Source: Bradyrhizobium acaciae (GTDB lineage Bacteria; Pseudomonadota; Alphaproteobacteria; Rhizobiales; Xanthobacteraceae). Taken from it: 64,000 nucleotides of DNA. Both the position numbers and the translations under genes were made by a program. The DNA is taken from positions 61,823 to 125,822 of the forward strand of contig NZ_JACMYK010000008.1 of NCBI RefSeq assembly GCF_020889785.1. Reading direction: 5' to 3'. Of the stretch, positions 34,411 through 43,680 are shown in pieces; the first letter of the stretch is position 1, and every line of letters starts with the position of its first letter. Under the pieces are notes generated by a model that was given only the letters and a program-made list of their open reading frames with translations, was not told where the DNA came from and did no database searches.

Positions 34411-35694
34411 ATGAGGCTTCGGTTCAAGGCCACCCATGTCGTGTTGGCCATGCTCTGCGTGATGTATTTCATCACCTATGTCGACCGGGTGAACATCGGC
34501 ACCGCCGCCGGCGACATCCAGAAGGAGCTTGGTCTCTCCAACACCCAGCTCGGCCTGGTGTTCTCGGCCTTCGCCTATCCCTATCTGCTGTTCCAGGTGA
34601 TCGGCGGCTGGGTCGGCGATCGCTTCGGGCCGCGCCAGACCCTGTTCTGGTGCGGCATGATCTGGGCCGCGGCAACCGTCATGACCGGCTTTGTCCATGG
34701 CCTTGCCGCGCTGTTCGTCGCGCGCTTCGCGCTTGGCTTCGGCGAAGGCGCGACGTTCCCGACCGCGACGCGCGCCATGCAGTACTGGACGCCGGCCAAC
34801 CGCCGCGGCTTCGCGCAAGGTCTGACGCATTCGTTCGCGCGGCTCGGCAATGCCATCACCCCGCCCGTCGTCGCGCTCCTGATCCTCTGGCTGACCTGGC
34901 GCGGCGCATTCGTCGTGCTCGGCATCGTCAGCCTCATCTGGGGTATCGTGTGGGTCTGGTACTTCCGCAACGAGCCGCGGGACCATCGCTCGATCACCGC
35001 CGCCGAACTCGCGACATTGCCGCCGCGGCCGAAAGGCGAGCGGCCGAAGGTGCCGTGGGGACCGCTGTTGCAGCGGATGTGGCCGGTGACGCTGACCTAT
35101 TTCTGCTACGGCTGGAGCCTGTGGCTCTACCTCAACTGGCTGCCGCTGTTCTTCAAGAACAACTACAGCCTCGATCTGAAGAACTCGGCGCTGTTCGCGT
35201 CCGGCGTGTTCTTCGCCGGCGTGATCGGCGACAGCATCGGCGGCGTGATCTCCGACCGCATCCTGGAACGATCAGGCAATGTGCGCCTGGCGCGGCTCAG
35301 CGTGACGGTCGTGGGATTCGCGGGCGCGCTGCTGTCGCTGATGCCGATCCTGTTCGTTCACGACATCACGGTGGTCGCGCTCTGCCTGTCGGCCGGCTTC
35401 TTCTGCGCCGAGCTCGTGATCGGCCCGATGTGGTCGATCCCGATGGATATCGCACCGAAATATTCCGGCACCGCTGCGGGGATCATGAACACCGGCTCGG
35501 CTTTCGCGGCCATCGTCTCTCCGCTGGTCGCCGGCTTCGTCATCGACGCCACCGGCAATTGGTACCTGCCGTTTCTGATGTCGATGGGCCTGCTGCTGCT
35601 CGGCGGCTTCTCGGCGTTCCTGATGCACCCCGAGTGCCCGTTCGAGGAGGCGAGCGAATCGGCCGCTCCGGGCAAGGTGGTGGCCGCCGAATGA
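34411..35694 (+). CDS. MFS transporter (anion:cation symporter-like)
   Basis: The 427-residue product has 12 predicted spans in two halves. YVDRVNIGTAAGDIQKELGLSNTQLG and GGWVGDRFGPRQ (MFS motif A) mark the first half and GVISDRILERSG the equivalent loop in the second. The opening resembles the ACS group (hexuronate, galactonate, phthalate-type organic anions). Flanked by two glyoxylate-type aminotransferase genes, it probably imports the organic acid or amino acid they process. AGGGGAGG precedes the ATG. Confidence 0.92.
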   Translation: MRLRFKATHVVLAMLCVMYFITYVDRVNIGTAAGDIQKELGLSNTQLGLVFSAFAYPYLLFQVIGGWVGDRFGPRQTLFWCGMIWAAATVMTGFVHGLAALFVARFALGFGEGATFPTATRAMQYWTPANRRGFAQGLTHSFARLGNAITPPVVALLILWLTWRGAFVVLGIVSLIWGIVWVWYFRNEPRDHRSITAAELATLPPRPKGERPKVPWGPLLQRMWPVTLTYFCYGWSLWLYLNWLPLFFKNNYSLDLKNSALFASGVFFAGVIGDSIGGVISDRILERSGNVRLARLSVTVVGFAGALLSLMPILFVHDITVVALCLSAGFFCAELVIGPMWSIPMDIAPKYSGTAAGIMNTGSAFAAIVSPLVAGFVIDATGNWYLPFLMSMGLLLLGGFSAFLMHPECPFEEASESAAPGKVVAAE

Positions 35695-35823
35695 GCGGCT
35701 GCCGGCCCCATTGGAGCGCCGTCAGATATGCATGACGGCCCCCCGCCGGGCCGAGGACAAAGCCTGCGAATAGTGATATGCGAGCGGCTTACCAAGACCA
35801 AGGCAAGACCGGGAAAGACGCTC

Positions 35824-37020
35824 ATGACCGTGCATACTGGAAGGCATTTTCTGCAGATTCCGGGACCGACCAACGTGCCGGACCGGGTGCTGCGGGCGAT
35901 GGACATGCCGACCATGGACCATCGCGGTGCCGAATTCGCCGAGATCGGCTTTGCCGTGATGTCGTCGATGCAGCGGGTGTTCCGCACCAAGCAGCCCGTG
36001 ATCATCTATCCCTCGTCGGGGACCGGCGCCTGGGAGGCCGCAATCGTCAACACGCTGCAGCCCGGCGACAAGGTTTTGATGTGCGAGACCGGGCAGTTCG
36101 CCATGCTGTGGCATGGCATCGCCGACAAGTTCAAACTCGACGTCGACTTCATTCCGGGCGATTGGCGCCACGGCGCCGACCTCGAGCAGATCGAGGCCAG
36201 GCTGTCGGCCGACAAGGCGCACAAGATCAAGGCCGTCTGCGTGGTCCATAACGAGACCTCGACCGCCTGCGTCACCTATCCGCGCGACGTCCGCAAGATC
36301 CTCGACACCCTCAAACATCCGGCGCTGCTGATGGTCGACACCATCTCGGGCCTCGGCTCGCTCGAATATGAGCATGATGCCTGGGGCATCGACGTCTCGA
36401 TCGCGGGCTCCCAGAAGGGTCTGATGCTGCCGCCCGGCCTTGGCTTCAACGCCGTGTCGGAGAAGGCGCTGGCGGTGGCCAGGGCCAATCCGGGAATGCG
36501 CTCCTATTGGGACTGGCAGGAGGTCATCAACATCAACAAGGCCGGCACCTGGCCGTACACGCCCGCCACCAACCTGCTGTTCGGCTTGCGCGAGGCCGTG
36601 AAGATGCTGGAGGAAGAGGGGCTGGAGAACGTCTTCGCCCGCCACAAGCGCCACAGCGAAGCGACGCGCGCGGCCGTCAAGGTCTGGGGGCTGGAGACGC
36701 AGTGCCAGGAGCAGGGCGCGCATTCGCCGGCATTGACCGCGGTGCGGGTGCCTGATGGCCATGATGCCGACCACTTCCGCAAGGTCGTGCTGGATAATTT
36801 CGACATGTCGCTGGGCACCGGCCTCAACAAGGTCAAGGGCAAGGTGTTCCGGATCGGGCATATCGGCCACTTCAACGATTTGATGCTGATGGGCACGCTG
36901 TCCGGCGTCGAAATGGGTCTCGATCTGGCCAAGGTGCCGCATCGCGCTGGCGGCGTGCTGGCGGCGATGGAAGTCCTGAAGGGCCGCGAAGCCGCGCAGG
37001 CCTCCAAGGCCGTCGCTTGA
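35824..37020 (+). CDS. PLP aminotransferase class V (serine-glyoxylate aminotransferase-like), copy 2
   Basis: The 398-residue product is a close paralogue of the gene at 33162: TGRHFLQIPGPTNVPDRVLR, PSSGTGAWEAAIVNTL, MVDTISGLGS and SIAGSQKGLMLPPGL with PLP lysine K198. The start at 35824 matches the copy-1 N-terminus; upstream in-frame codons are not family-like. Small active-site differences (STA in place of STG after HNET, WDWQEVI in place of FDWEEML) suggest the two copies differ in amino donor or acceptor. Confidence 0.92.
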   Translation: MTVHTGRHFLQIPGPTNVPDRVLRAMDMPTMDHRGAEFAEIGFAVMSSMQRVFRTKQPVIIYPSSGTGAWEAAIVNTLQPGDKVLMCETGQFAMLWHGIADKFKLDVDFIPGDWRHGADLEQIEARLSADKAHKIKAVCVVHNETSTACVTYPRDVRKILDTLKHPALLMVDTISGLGSLEYEHDAWGIDVSIAGSQKGLMLPPGLGFNAVSEKALAVARANPGMRSYWDWQEVININKAGTWPYTPATNLLFGLREAVKMLEEEGLENVFARHKRHSEATRAAVKVWGLETQCQEQGAHSPALTAVRVPDGHDADHFRKVVLDNFDMSLGTGLNKVKGKVFRIGHIGHFNDLMLMGTLSGVEMGLDLAKVPHRAGGVLAAMEVLKGREAAQASKAVA

Positions 37021-37037
37021 AAAAGGCCGTCGGCTGA
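37006..37037 (+). repeat. Near-identical tandem copy of the last codons and stop of the aminotransferase
   Basis: AAGGCCGTCGCTTGA (37006-37020, the final Lys-Ala-Val-Ala-stop) is followed 2 nt later by AAGGCCGTCGGCTGA (37023-37037), which differs at two aligned positions. The second copy is untranslated unless the first stop is bypassed. Confidence 0.6.
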
Positions 37038-37069
37038 AATCGAATCGCAAAGAACAGAAAGAGCGAGAC

Positions 37070-37867
37070 ATGAACGCGCCCGTCGCACCGACTGAAGACC
37101 TGATCTATTCCGTCGAGGACGGAATCGCGCGCATCACGTTCAACCGGCCGCAGGCCCGCAATGCGCTGACCTTTGCGATGTATGAGCAGATGGCCTCGAT
37201 CTGCGAGAACATCAATCAGGATCACTCCATCAAGGCGTTGATCATGACCGGCGCCGGCGACAAGGCGTTCGCCTCCGGCACCGACATCTCCCAGTTCCGC
37301 GCGTTCAAGACCGCGCAGGATGCACTGGACTATGAGGCGCGGATCGACCGCGTGCTGGGAACGCTCGAGCAGTGCCGCGTGCCCGTGATCGCGGCGATTG
37401 CCGGCGCGTGCACCGGCGGCGGCGCCGGCATCGCCGCATGCTGCGATATCCGCATCGGCACCGAGGCGACGCGGATCGGCTTCCCGATCGCGCGCACGCT
37501 CGGCAACTGCCTCTCGATGTCCAACATCTCGCGTCTGGTGTCGCTGATCGGTCCGGCGCGGACCAAGGACCTGATCTTCAAGGCGCGCCTCGTCGAGGCG
37601 CCGGAAGCCCTGGCGCTCGGGCTGTTGAACGAAGTCGTGCCCGACGTCGAGACCCTGCAGCGCCGCGCCACCGAGACCGCCAAGCTTGTCGCCGGCCATG
37701 CGCCGATCACACTCGAGGTGACCAAGGAAGCGGTGCGCCGCATCCGCCGCACGCTGTCGCGCGAGGAAGGCGAAGACCTCATCCTGCGTGCCTATATGAG
37801 CGAGGATTTCCGCGAAGGCATGGACGCGTTCCTCAACAAGCGCGCGCCCAACTTCAAGGGCAAGTAA
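37070..37867 (+). CDS. Crotonase-family protein lacking both usual catalytic Glu residues
   Basis: The 265-residue product has IARITFNRPQARNALTF, MTGAGDKAFASGTDISQFR and ACTGGGAGIAACCDIRIG, the crotonase core. Where hydratases have GGGCE and FGQPE, this protein has GGGAG and IGFPI, so neither usual acid/base Glu is present and hydration is unlikely. Other crotonase reactions that rely on the oxyanion hole remain possible. It is the last gene of the aminotransferase/MFS operon, 49 nt after copy 2, so it may act on the CoA ester of the carbon skeleton released there. Confidence 0.88.
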   Translation: MNAPVAPTEDLIYSVEDGIARITFNRPQARNALTFAMYEQMASICENINQDHSIKALIMTGAGDKAFASGTDISQFRAFKTAQDALDYEARIDRVLGTLEQCRVPVIAAIAGACTGGGAGIAACCDIRIGTEATRIGFPIARTLGNCLSMSNISRLVSLIGPARTKDLIFKARLVEAPEALALGLLNEVVPDVETLQRRATETAKLVAGHAPITLEVTKEAVRRIRRTLSREEGEDLILRAYMSEDFREGMDAFLNKRAPNFKGK

Positions 37868-37902
37868 CGGCGGCGAGAGGCTTGGGACGCGCACGACTGT
37901 CC

Positions 37903-37970
37903 GTCGTCATCCCGGGGCGTGCGAAGCGCGAGCCCTCAGGTGCGCAACTGCGTACCGAGGAATGACGGCG
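37903..37970. repeat. REP-like intergenic element, type GTCATCCCGG...AATGACGG
   Basis: GTCGTCATCCCGGGGCGTG at the left and CCGAGGAATGACGG at the right form an imperfect inverted pair. Its ends resemble those of the element at 39316-39358. It is the first of two repeat elements in the 432-nt gap between the crotonase gene and the TctC-like gene, which otherwise holds no gene. Confidence 0.6.
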
Positions 37971-38003
37971 GATACGACTCATCGGCCGCGCAACGTCCTC
38001 GCT

Positions 38004-38123
38004 GTCGTCCCGGCGAAGGCCGGGACCCACAACCCCAATGATCATCGTTGCGCGATACCGGAACGACGGTCCCGCTTACAGCTCTGGCTGCGGCGTATGG
38101 GTCCCGGCCTTCGCCGGGACGAC
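38004..38123. repeat. Perfect 26-bp inverted repeat (REP-like element pair)
   Basis: Positions 38004-38029 begin GTCGTCCCGGCGAAGG and are exactly reverse-complemented at 38098-38123, with 68 nt between. Each arm itself contains the hairpin CCCGGC-GAAG-GCCGGG. Elements with this core are abundant in Bradyrhizobium intergenic DNA. Confidence 0.75.
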
Positions 38124-38299
38124 GATGGTGTATGCCGCCCCATTGAGACTCCATTCGCAATGACGCACCCCCCTCATTCCAAAGTCATACGCCATGCGGC
38201 AGTTCGGCGGCTTGAACTCACCTTTATTCTCGGCACAATGACGCGACCCGCCGCTTCGCAGGTTTTGCCAAGCCGAACAAATAGATAGGGAAGAAACAC

Positions 38300-39286
38300 G
38301 TGGGACAGATTGTGAAAGCCACGGCTGCCATCGCGGCCTTGCTGCTGAGCACGCCGGCCTTTGCCGGCTGGGAGCCGAGCAAGCCGGTCGAGATCGTGGT
38401 TGCGGCCGGCGCCGGCGGCGCCTCCGACCAGATGGCGCGCATGATGCAGGCGGCGATCCAGAAGAACAATCTGATGAAGCAGCCGATGGTGGTCTCGCTG
38501 AAGGGCGGTGCCTCCGGTGCGGAAGCGCTGATGTACATGAAGTCCAGCGAGGGCGATCCCAACAAGGTGCTGATCGCCTATTCGCTGATCTACATGCTGC
38601 CTCTGTCGGCCAAGATTCCGTTCAACTGGCATGACCTCACGCCGGTTTCGGTGATCGCGCTCGACCAGTTCGTGTTGTGGGACAACGCGTCCGGGCCGAA
38701 GACCGTGAAGGAGTTCATCGATGCCGCGAAGGCTGCGAGCGCGCCGTTCAAGATGGGCGGCACCGGCTCCAAGCGCGAGGATCACGTGCTGACCGTGTTC
38801 ATGGAGCAGAAGACCGGCGCGAAGTTCTCCTATCTGCCGTACAAATCCGGCGGCGAGGCCGCGACCCAGCTGGTCGGCGGCCACACCGAATCCAATGTCA
38901 ACAATCCCAGCGAAAACCTCGAGGTCTGGCGCGCAGGGCAGGTTCGCGCGCTCTGTGTGTTCGACAAGGAGCGCATCTCCTACAAGACCAAGGTCACCGA
39001 CACGCAATCCTGGAACGATATCCCGACCTGCAAGGAAGAGGGGCTCGACGTGCAGTATCTGATGCTGCGCGCGATGTTCCTGCCCGGCAAGGTCACGCAG
39101 GAGCAGCAGGCGTTCTATGTCGACTTGTTCCAGAAAGTGACGCAGACGGCCGAATACAAGGACTACATGGAGAAGCAGGCGTTGAAGCCGATCTTCCTCA
39201 CCGGCAAGGATATGGTCGAGTTCCTGCAGGATGACGACAAGCTCAATACCTCGCTGATGAATGCGGCGGGCTTCGTCGCGAAGTAG
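38300..39286 (+). CDS. Tripartite tricarboxylate transporter (Bug/TctC) substrate-binding protein
   Basis: The 328-residue product starts at GTG (AGGGAAG about 8 nt upstream). The signal is MGQIVKATAAIAALLLSTPAFA; the Bug fold follows with WEPSKPVEIVVAAGAGGASDQMARMMQ and a C-terminal PIFLTGKDMVEFLQDDDK. It binds a small carboxylate or related solute in the periplasm and delivers it to TctAB. Its tctB and tctA partners lie 2.3 kb downstream, beyond mtnP and mtnA, in the same orientation. Confidence 0.91.
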   Translation: MGQIVKATAAIAALLLSTPAFAGWEPSKPVEIVVAAGAGGASDQMARMMQAAIQKNNLMKQPMVVSLKGGASGAEALMYMKSSEGDPNKVLIAYSLIYMLPLSAKIPFNWHDLTPVSVIALDQFVLWDNASGPKTVKEFIDAAKAASAPFKMGGTGSKREDHVLTVFMEQKTGAKFSYLPYKSGGEAATQLVGGHTESNVNNPSENLEVWRAGQVRALCVFDKERISYKTKVTDTQSWNDIPTCKEEGLDVQYLMLRAMFLPGKVTQEQQAFYVDLFQKVTQTAEYKDYMEKQALKPIFLTGKDMVEFLQDDDKLNTSLMNAAGFVAK

Positions 39287-39315
39287 TGGTCGTGGTTTGC
39301 CGTCCACACATACTT

Positions 39316-39358
39316 CGTCATTCCGGGTTCGATGCTTTCGCATCGCCCCGGAATGACG
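39316..39358. repeat. REP-like palindromic element upstream of mtnP
   Basis: CGTCATTCCGGG (39316-39327) and CCCGGAATGACG (39347-39358) are a perfect 12-bp inverted repeat, with a nested GATGC/GCATC stem in the loop. It lies in the 218-nt gap between the TctC-like gene and mtnP and could act as a terminator or mRNA stabiliser. Confidence 0.75.
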
Positions 39359-39504
39359 GAGCAAATGGCCAGCGGCGCTGGCTCGACGTGCGCTACGCAT
39401 CCCTCGTTGCTTTACCTTCCGCTCGGAATCGCCTTGCATCGCGCGGTCACGCCATCGATATTGCGCCGCGGTAAGGCGCCGTTGCGGGAGCGTGAGGAGC
39501 AATC

Positions 39505-40380
39505 ATGACCAAAGCCGTTCTCGGGATCATCGGCGGATCCGGCATCTACGACCTGCCGGGCCTGGAAAATGTCCGCGATGAGGCGATCACGAGCCCCTGG
39601 GGCGAACCGTCGGCGCCGCTGCGCCGTGGCGAGATGGCGGGACTGCCGATCGTGTTCCTGCCGCGACACGCCCAGGGGCATGCGCTGTCGCCGTCCGACA
39701 TCAACTATCGCGCCAATATCGACGTGCTGAAGCGGGCCGGGGTCACCGACCTGGTCGCGCTGTCCGCCTGCGGCTCGTTCAAGGAGGAACTGCCGCCGGG
39801 CACCTTCGTGCTGGTCGACCAGTTCGTCGATCGCACCTATAAGCGCGAGAGCTCGTTCTTCGGCAAGGGCTGCGTCGCGCATGTGTCGATGGCGCATCCG
39901 GTGTCGCCGTTGCTGGCGAAACATCTCGCCGCCGCGGCCGAAGCGGAAGCCATCGCGTTCGCGCGCGGCGGCACGTATTTGTGCATGGAGGGGCCGCAAT
40001 TCTCCTCGCTCGCCGAGAGCCTGACCTACAAGACGCAGGGCTATTCGGTGATCGGCATGACCAACATGCCGGAAGCCAAGCTCGCCCGCGAAGCCGAGAT
40101 CTGCTACGCCAGCGTCGCGATGGTCACCGATTTCGACTGCTGGCACCCGGCGCATGATGCCGTGACCGTGCAGGATATCATCCGCGTGCTGAATTCGAAC
40201 GCCGAGAAGGCAAAGGCGCTGGTCGCGCGGCTGGCGCGGGATTTTCCGCGCGAGCACGAGCCGTGTCCGATCGGTTCGGACCGCGCGCTGGACACCGCGC
40301 TGATCACGGCGCCCACGGCGCGCGATCCGCAACTGCTTGCCAAACTCGATGCCGTTGCTGGAAGGGTGTTGCGGTCGTGA
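39505..40380 (+). CDS. mtnP: S-methyl-5'-thioadenosine phosphorylase
   Basis: The 291-residue product matches purine-nucleoside phosphorylase family 2: [15 protein letters not shown] at the N-terminus, [21 protein letters not shown] for phosphate binding, [15 protein letters not shown] and [22 protein letters not shown] for the base and ribose site, then VTDFDCW. It cleaves methylthioadenosine (and often 5'-deoxyadenosine) to adenine and the sugar 1-phosphate in the methionine-salvage or DHAP-shunt pathway. mtnA follows after 40 nt. The start is preceded by GTGAGGAG. Confidence 0.95.
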   Translation: MTKAVLGIIGGSGIYDLPGLENVRDEAITSPWGEPSAPLRRGEMAGLPIVFLPRHAQGHALSPSDINYRANIDVLKRAGVTDLVALSACGSFKEELPPGTFVLVDQFVDRTYKRESSFFGKGCVAHVSMAHPVSPLLAKHLAAAAEAEAIAFARGGTYLCMEGPQFSSLAESLTYKTQGYSVIGMTNMPEAKLAREAEICYASVAMVTDFDCWHPAHDAVTVQDIIRVLNSNAEKAKALVARLARDFPREHEPCPIGSDRALDTALITAPTARDPQLLAKLDAVAGRVLRS

Positions 40381-40420
40381 AGAAGTCCTCCAGGAGCGCG
40401 CGACGCGAAGGGCGCAGGGC

Positions 40421-41518
40421 ATGAAGGTCGATGGTCGGCATTTTCGCAGTATCTGGCTCGAGCCCGACGGCTGGTCGGTCGGCGCGATCGATCAGCGCCG
40501 GCTGCCGCATGAGTTCGTCGTCGCCAAACTCACCACCGCCGACGAGGCCGGCGAGGCGATCAGCTCGATGCTGGTCCGCGGCGCGCCGCTGATCGGCGCG
40601 ACCGCAGCCTATGGCATGGCGCTGGCGATGCGCGCCGATGCCTCCGACGCGGCGCTTGAGCGCGCCGGCAAGATGCTGGCCGCGACCCGGCCGACCGCGA
40701 TCAATCTGAAGTGGGCGATCGACGAGATGCAGCGCGCGCTCGCGCCGCTCGCTGCCTCAGCCCGGGCCGATGCGGCCTACGCCCGTGCCCGCGAGATCGC
40801 CGATGAAGATGTCGAGATCAACCGCGAGATCGGCCGTCACGGGCTCGGCCTGATCGAGGCGATCGCCGCGACCAAGAAGCCGGGCGAGTCAGTGAACGTG
40901 CTGACGCATTGCAATGCCGGCTGGCTTGCAACCGTCGATTGGGGGACGGCGACGTCGCCGATCTATCAGGCGCATGATCGCGGCATCCCGGTCCATGTCT
41001 GGGTCGACGAGACGCGGCCGCGCAATCAGGGCGCCTCGCTCACCGCCTGGGAACTCGGTCACCACGGTGTGCCGCACACCGTGATCCCCGACAACACCGG
41101 CGGCCATTTGATGCAGCATCGCATGGTCGACCTCGCGATCGTCGGCACCGACCGCGTTGCCGCCAATGGCGACGTCTGCAACAAGATCGGGACTTATCTC
41201 AAAGCGCTCGCCGCGCATGACAACGGCGTTCCGTTCTATGTTGCGCTGCCGTCGCCGACCATCGACTTTAGTATCGATGATGGCATCAGGCAGATTCCGA
41301 TCGAGCAACGCGCGGCAAGCGAGGTTACGCACCTCACCGGGCGGACGGCGGATGGACGGATCGAGACCGTGTGCGTGGTTCCGGACGGCTCAACGGTCGC
41401 CAATTTCGGCTTCGATGTCACACCGGCGAGGCTGGTGACGGGATTGATCACCGAGCGCGGCGTTCTCGATGCGAATCGTGCTGCGCTTGCGAGCGCATTT
41501 CCCGATCGTTCCAGTTAG
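40421..41518 (+). CDS. mtnA: S-methyl-5-thioribose-1-phosphate isomerase
   Basis: The 365-residue product begins [20 protein letters not shown] and shows MtnA motifs [36 protein letters not shown] (catalytic Cys), [11 protein letters not shown] and [20 protein letters not shown] (catalytic Asp). It converts methylthioribose-1-phosphate to the ribulose form. The start codon is chosen at 40421 for family length; an upstream in-frame ATG overlaps mtnP. It is co-transcribed with mtnP; no other salvage genes are in the window. Confidence 0.95.
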   Translation: MKVDGRHFRSIWLEPDGWSVGAIDQRRLPHEFVVAKLTTADEAGEAISSMLVRGAPLIGATAAYGMALAMRADASDAALERAGKMLAATRPTAINLKWAIDEMQRALAPLAASARADAAYARAREIADEDVEINREIGRHGLGLIEAIAATKKPGESVNVLTHCNAGWLATVDWGTATSPIYQAHDRGIPVHVWVDETRPRNQGASLTAWELGHHGVPHTVIPDNTGGHLMQHRMVDLAIVGTDRVAANGDVCNKIGTYLKALAAHDNGVPFYVALPSPTIDFSIDDGIRQIPIEQRAASEVTHLTGRTADGRIETVCVVPDGSTVANFGFDVTPARLVTGLITERGVLDANRAALASAFPDRSS

Positions 41519-41594
41519 CTGAAGGCTGCATTGACGGCGATTGTATCCGCACGCTATCCCAATCGTTGCCCTCGCAACCCAGACCGTCTCGTCC

Positions 41595-42137
41595 ATGTCC
41601 AACACCGAACTTGAGATCGTCGTCGACGATCCGACCGCGCCTGAAGAAAATTCGCCTGCCGTCGTCGCGACCGGCGTCGTCGATGTCGTCGCCTCGCTGC
41701 TGTTGCTTGCGCTCGCCGCGGTGCTCGGCTGGGACAATTGGCGCACCGGCGCCTCGTGGGACTCGACCGGGCCGCAGCCGGGTTATTTTCCGTTCTATCT
41801 CTCGGTGATCCTCGGCGCCGCCAGCCTCTACGGCCTGGGTGCTGCCTTCGTCTCGCGCCGGGAAGCCGCCGAGACCTTCGTCACCCGGGCCCAGTTGCGC
41901 CGGGTGATGGCGGTGTTCGTGCCGACATTCCTGTTCTGCCTCGCCACCCAATATCTCGGCCTCTATGTCGCGAGCTTTCTCCTGATCGCAGGCTTCATGC
42001 GTCTCGTCGGCAAGATCGCGTTGTGGAAGTCGCTGCTGACTGCCTTCGTCTTCACCGCCGCGATGTTCGTGACCTTCGACGTCGCGTTCGACGTCATCAT
42101 GCCGAAGGGGCCGCTCGAAGCGGCTCTCGGCCGCTAG
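41595..42137 (+). CDS. tctB: Tripartite tricarboxylate transporter small membrane subunit TctB
   Basis: The 180-residue product has four predicted spans and the TctB layout: VVDVVASLLLLALAAVLGWDNW, GPQPGYFPFYLSVILGAASL, then two closely spaced C-terminal helices (FVPTFLFCLATQYLGLYVASFLLIAGF). The start at 41595 (MSNTEL) is favoured over an upstream ATG. It lies 22 nt before tctA. Confidence 0.9.
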   Translation: MSNTELEIVVDDPTAPEENSPAVVATGVVDVVASLLLLALAAVLGWDNWRTGASWDSTGPQPGYFPFYLSVILGAASLYGLGAAFVSRREAAETFVTRAQLRRVMAVFVPTFLFCLATQYLGLYVASFLLIAGFMRLVGKIALWKSLLTAFVFTAAMFVTFDVAFDVIMPKGPLEAALGR

Positions 42138-42159
42138 CTAACCGACAGGATTTCGAACC

Positions 42160-43671
42160 ATGGAAGCCTTCGGTCTCCTGCTGCACGGCTTCGCCGTCCT
42201 TTTGACCTGGAAGACGCTGCTGTTGATGATGGTCGGGCTCGTGCTCGGCATCTTCGTCGGCGTGCTGCCCGGGCTTGGCGGTCCGAACGGCGTCGCGATC
42301 CTGCTGCCGCTGACCTTCACGATGGACCCGACGTCGGCCATCGTGATGCTGTCCTGCATCTACTGGGGCGCGCTGTTCGGCGGCGCCATCACCTCGATCC
42401 TGTTCAACATCCCCGGCGAGGCCTGGTCGGTCGCGACCACGTTCGACGGCTACCCGATGGCGCAGCAGGGCAGGGCGGCCGAAGCGCTCACCGCCGCGTT
42501 CACTTCGTCCTTTATCGGCTCGCTGGTCGCGGTGCTCTTGATCACCTTCCTGGCGCCGATGATCTCGTCGTTCGCGCTGAAGTTCGGCCCGCCGGAATTC
42601 TTCGCGGTCTATCTGCTGACGTTCTGCTCGTTCGTCGGCCTCGGTCGCGAAGCCAAGCACAAGACCGTCATCTCGATGTCGCTCGGCCTGCTGCTCGCCG
42701 GCGTCGGCATGGATACGGTGTCCGGACAGTTGCGCATGACCTTCGGCTCTGCGGAGCTGCTGCGCGGCATCAACTTCCTCGTCGCCGTGATCGGCCTGTT
42801 CGGCATCAGCGAGATCCTGCTCACGATGGAAGAGCGCCTGGCGCTGCGCGGGCACGCCGCCGGCATCAGCCTGCGCGTGGTGCTGTCGGTGTGGAAGGAC
42901 TTGCCGAAATATTGGGTGACGCTGCTGCGCTCGTCCGTGATCGGCTGCTGGCTCGGTATCACGCCGGGCGGCGCGATCGCGGCGTCGTTCATGGGCTACA
43001 ACCTCGCCAAGCGCTTCGCCAAGGATCAGGAGAGTTTCGGCAAGGGCCGCATCGAAGGCGTGTTCGCGCCGGAGACCGCCGCCCACGCCTCGGGCACCTC
43101 GGCGCTGTTGCCGATGCTCGCGCTCGGCATTCCCGGCTCGGGGACCGCGGCGATCCTGCTCGGCGGCCTGATGGTGTGGGGCCTCAACCCTGGGCCGCTG
43201 CTGTTCGTCGAGCACAAGGATTTCGTCTGGGGCCTGATCGCCTCGATGTATCTCGGTAATGTCGTCGGCCTCGTGCTGGTGCTGACCACGGTGCCGATCT
43301 TCGCCTCGATCCTGCGCGTGCCGTTCGCGGCCGTGGCGCCGATGATCGTGGTGTCCTGCGCGATCGGCGCCTATGCGATCCAGAATGCGATGTTCGATAT
43401 CTGGCTGATGCTGGGCTTCGGCGTGGTCGGCTATGTCTTCAAGAAGATCGGGATCCCGCTTGCGCCATTCACGCTCGCATTGGTGCTCGGTAGCCGGGCC
43501 GAGGACGCGTTCCGGCTCTCGATGATCGGCTCGGGCGGCGACATGAAGGTGTTCTGGTCGAACGGCCTTGTCGGCACCATCACGACCTTGGCGATCGTGC
43601 TGCTGTTCTGGCCGGTGATCGATCGGGCCTTTGCCGGCGTCGCGCGTCTGGTGCGTCCGGCAAAGGCGTGA
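42160..43671 (+). CDS. tctA: Tripartite tricarboxylate transporter large permease TctA
   Basis: The 503-residue product has about 12 spans. The TctA signature is GVLPGLGGPNGVAILLPLTF near residue 40, with IYWGALFGGAITSILFNIPGEAWS following, and a matching second-half motif ALGIPGSGTAAILLGGLMVWGLNPGP. It is the secondary active permease of the TTT system. It ends 10 nt before a palindromic repeat. Confidence 0.94.
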   Translation: MEAFGLLLHGFAVLLTWKTLLLMMVGLVLGIFVGVLPGLGGPNGVAILLPLTFTMDPTSAIVMLSCIYWGALFGGAITSILFNIPGEAWSVATTFDGYPMAQQGRAAEALTAAFTSSFIGSLVAVLLITFLAPMISSFALKFGPPEFFAVYLLTFCSFVGLGREAKHKTVISMSLGLLLAGVGMDTVSGQLRMTFGSAELLRGINFLVAVIGLFGISEILLTMEERLALRGHAAGISLRVVLSVWKDLPKYWVTLLRSSVIGCWLGITPGGAIAASFMGYNLAKRFAKDQESFGKGRIEGVFAPETAAHASGTSALLPMLALGIPGSGTAAILLGGLMVWGLNPGPLLFVEHKDFVWGLIASMYLGNVVGLVLVLTTVPIFASILRVPFAAVAPMIVVSCAIGAYAIQNAMFDIWLMLGFGVVGYVFKKIGIPLAPFTLALVLGSRAEDAFRLSMIGSGGDMKVFWSNGLVGTITTLAIVLLFWPVIDRAFAGVARLVRPAKA

Positions 43672-43680
43672 GGTTCCGGA

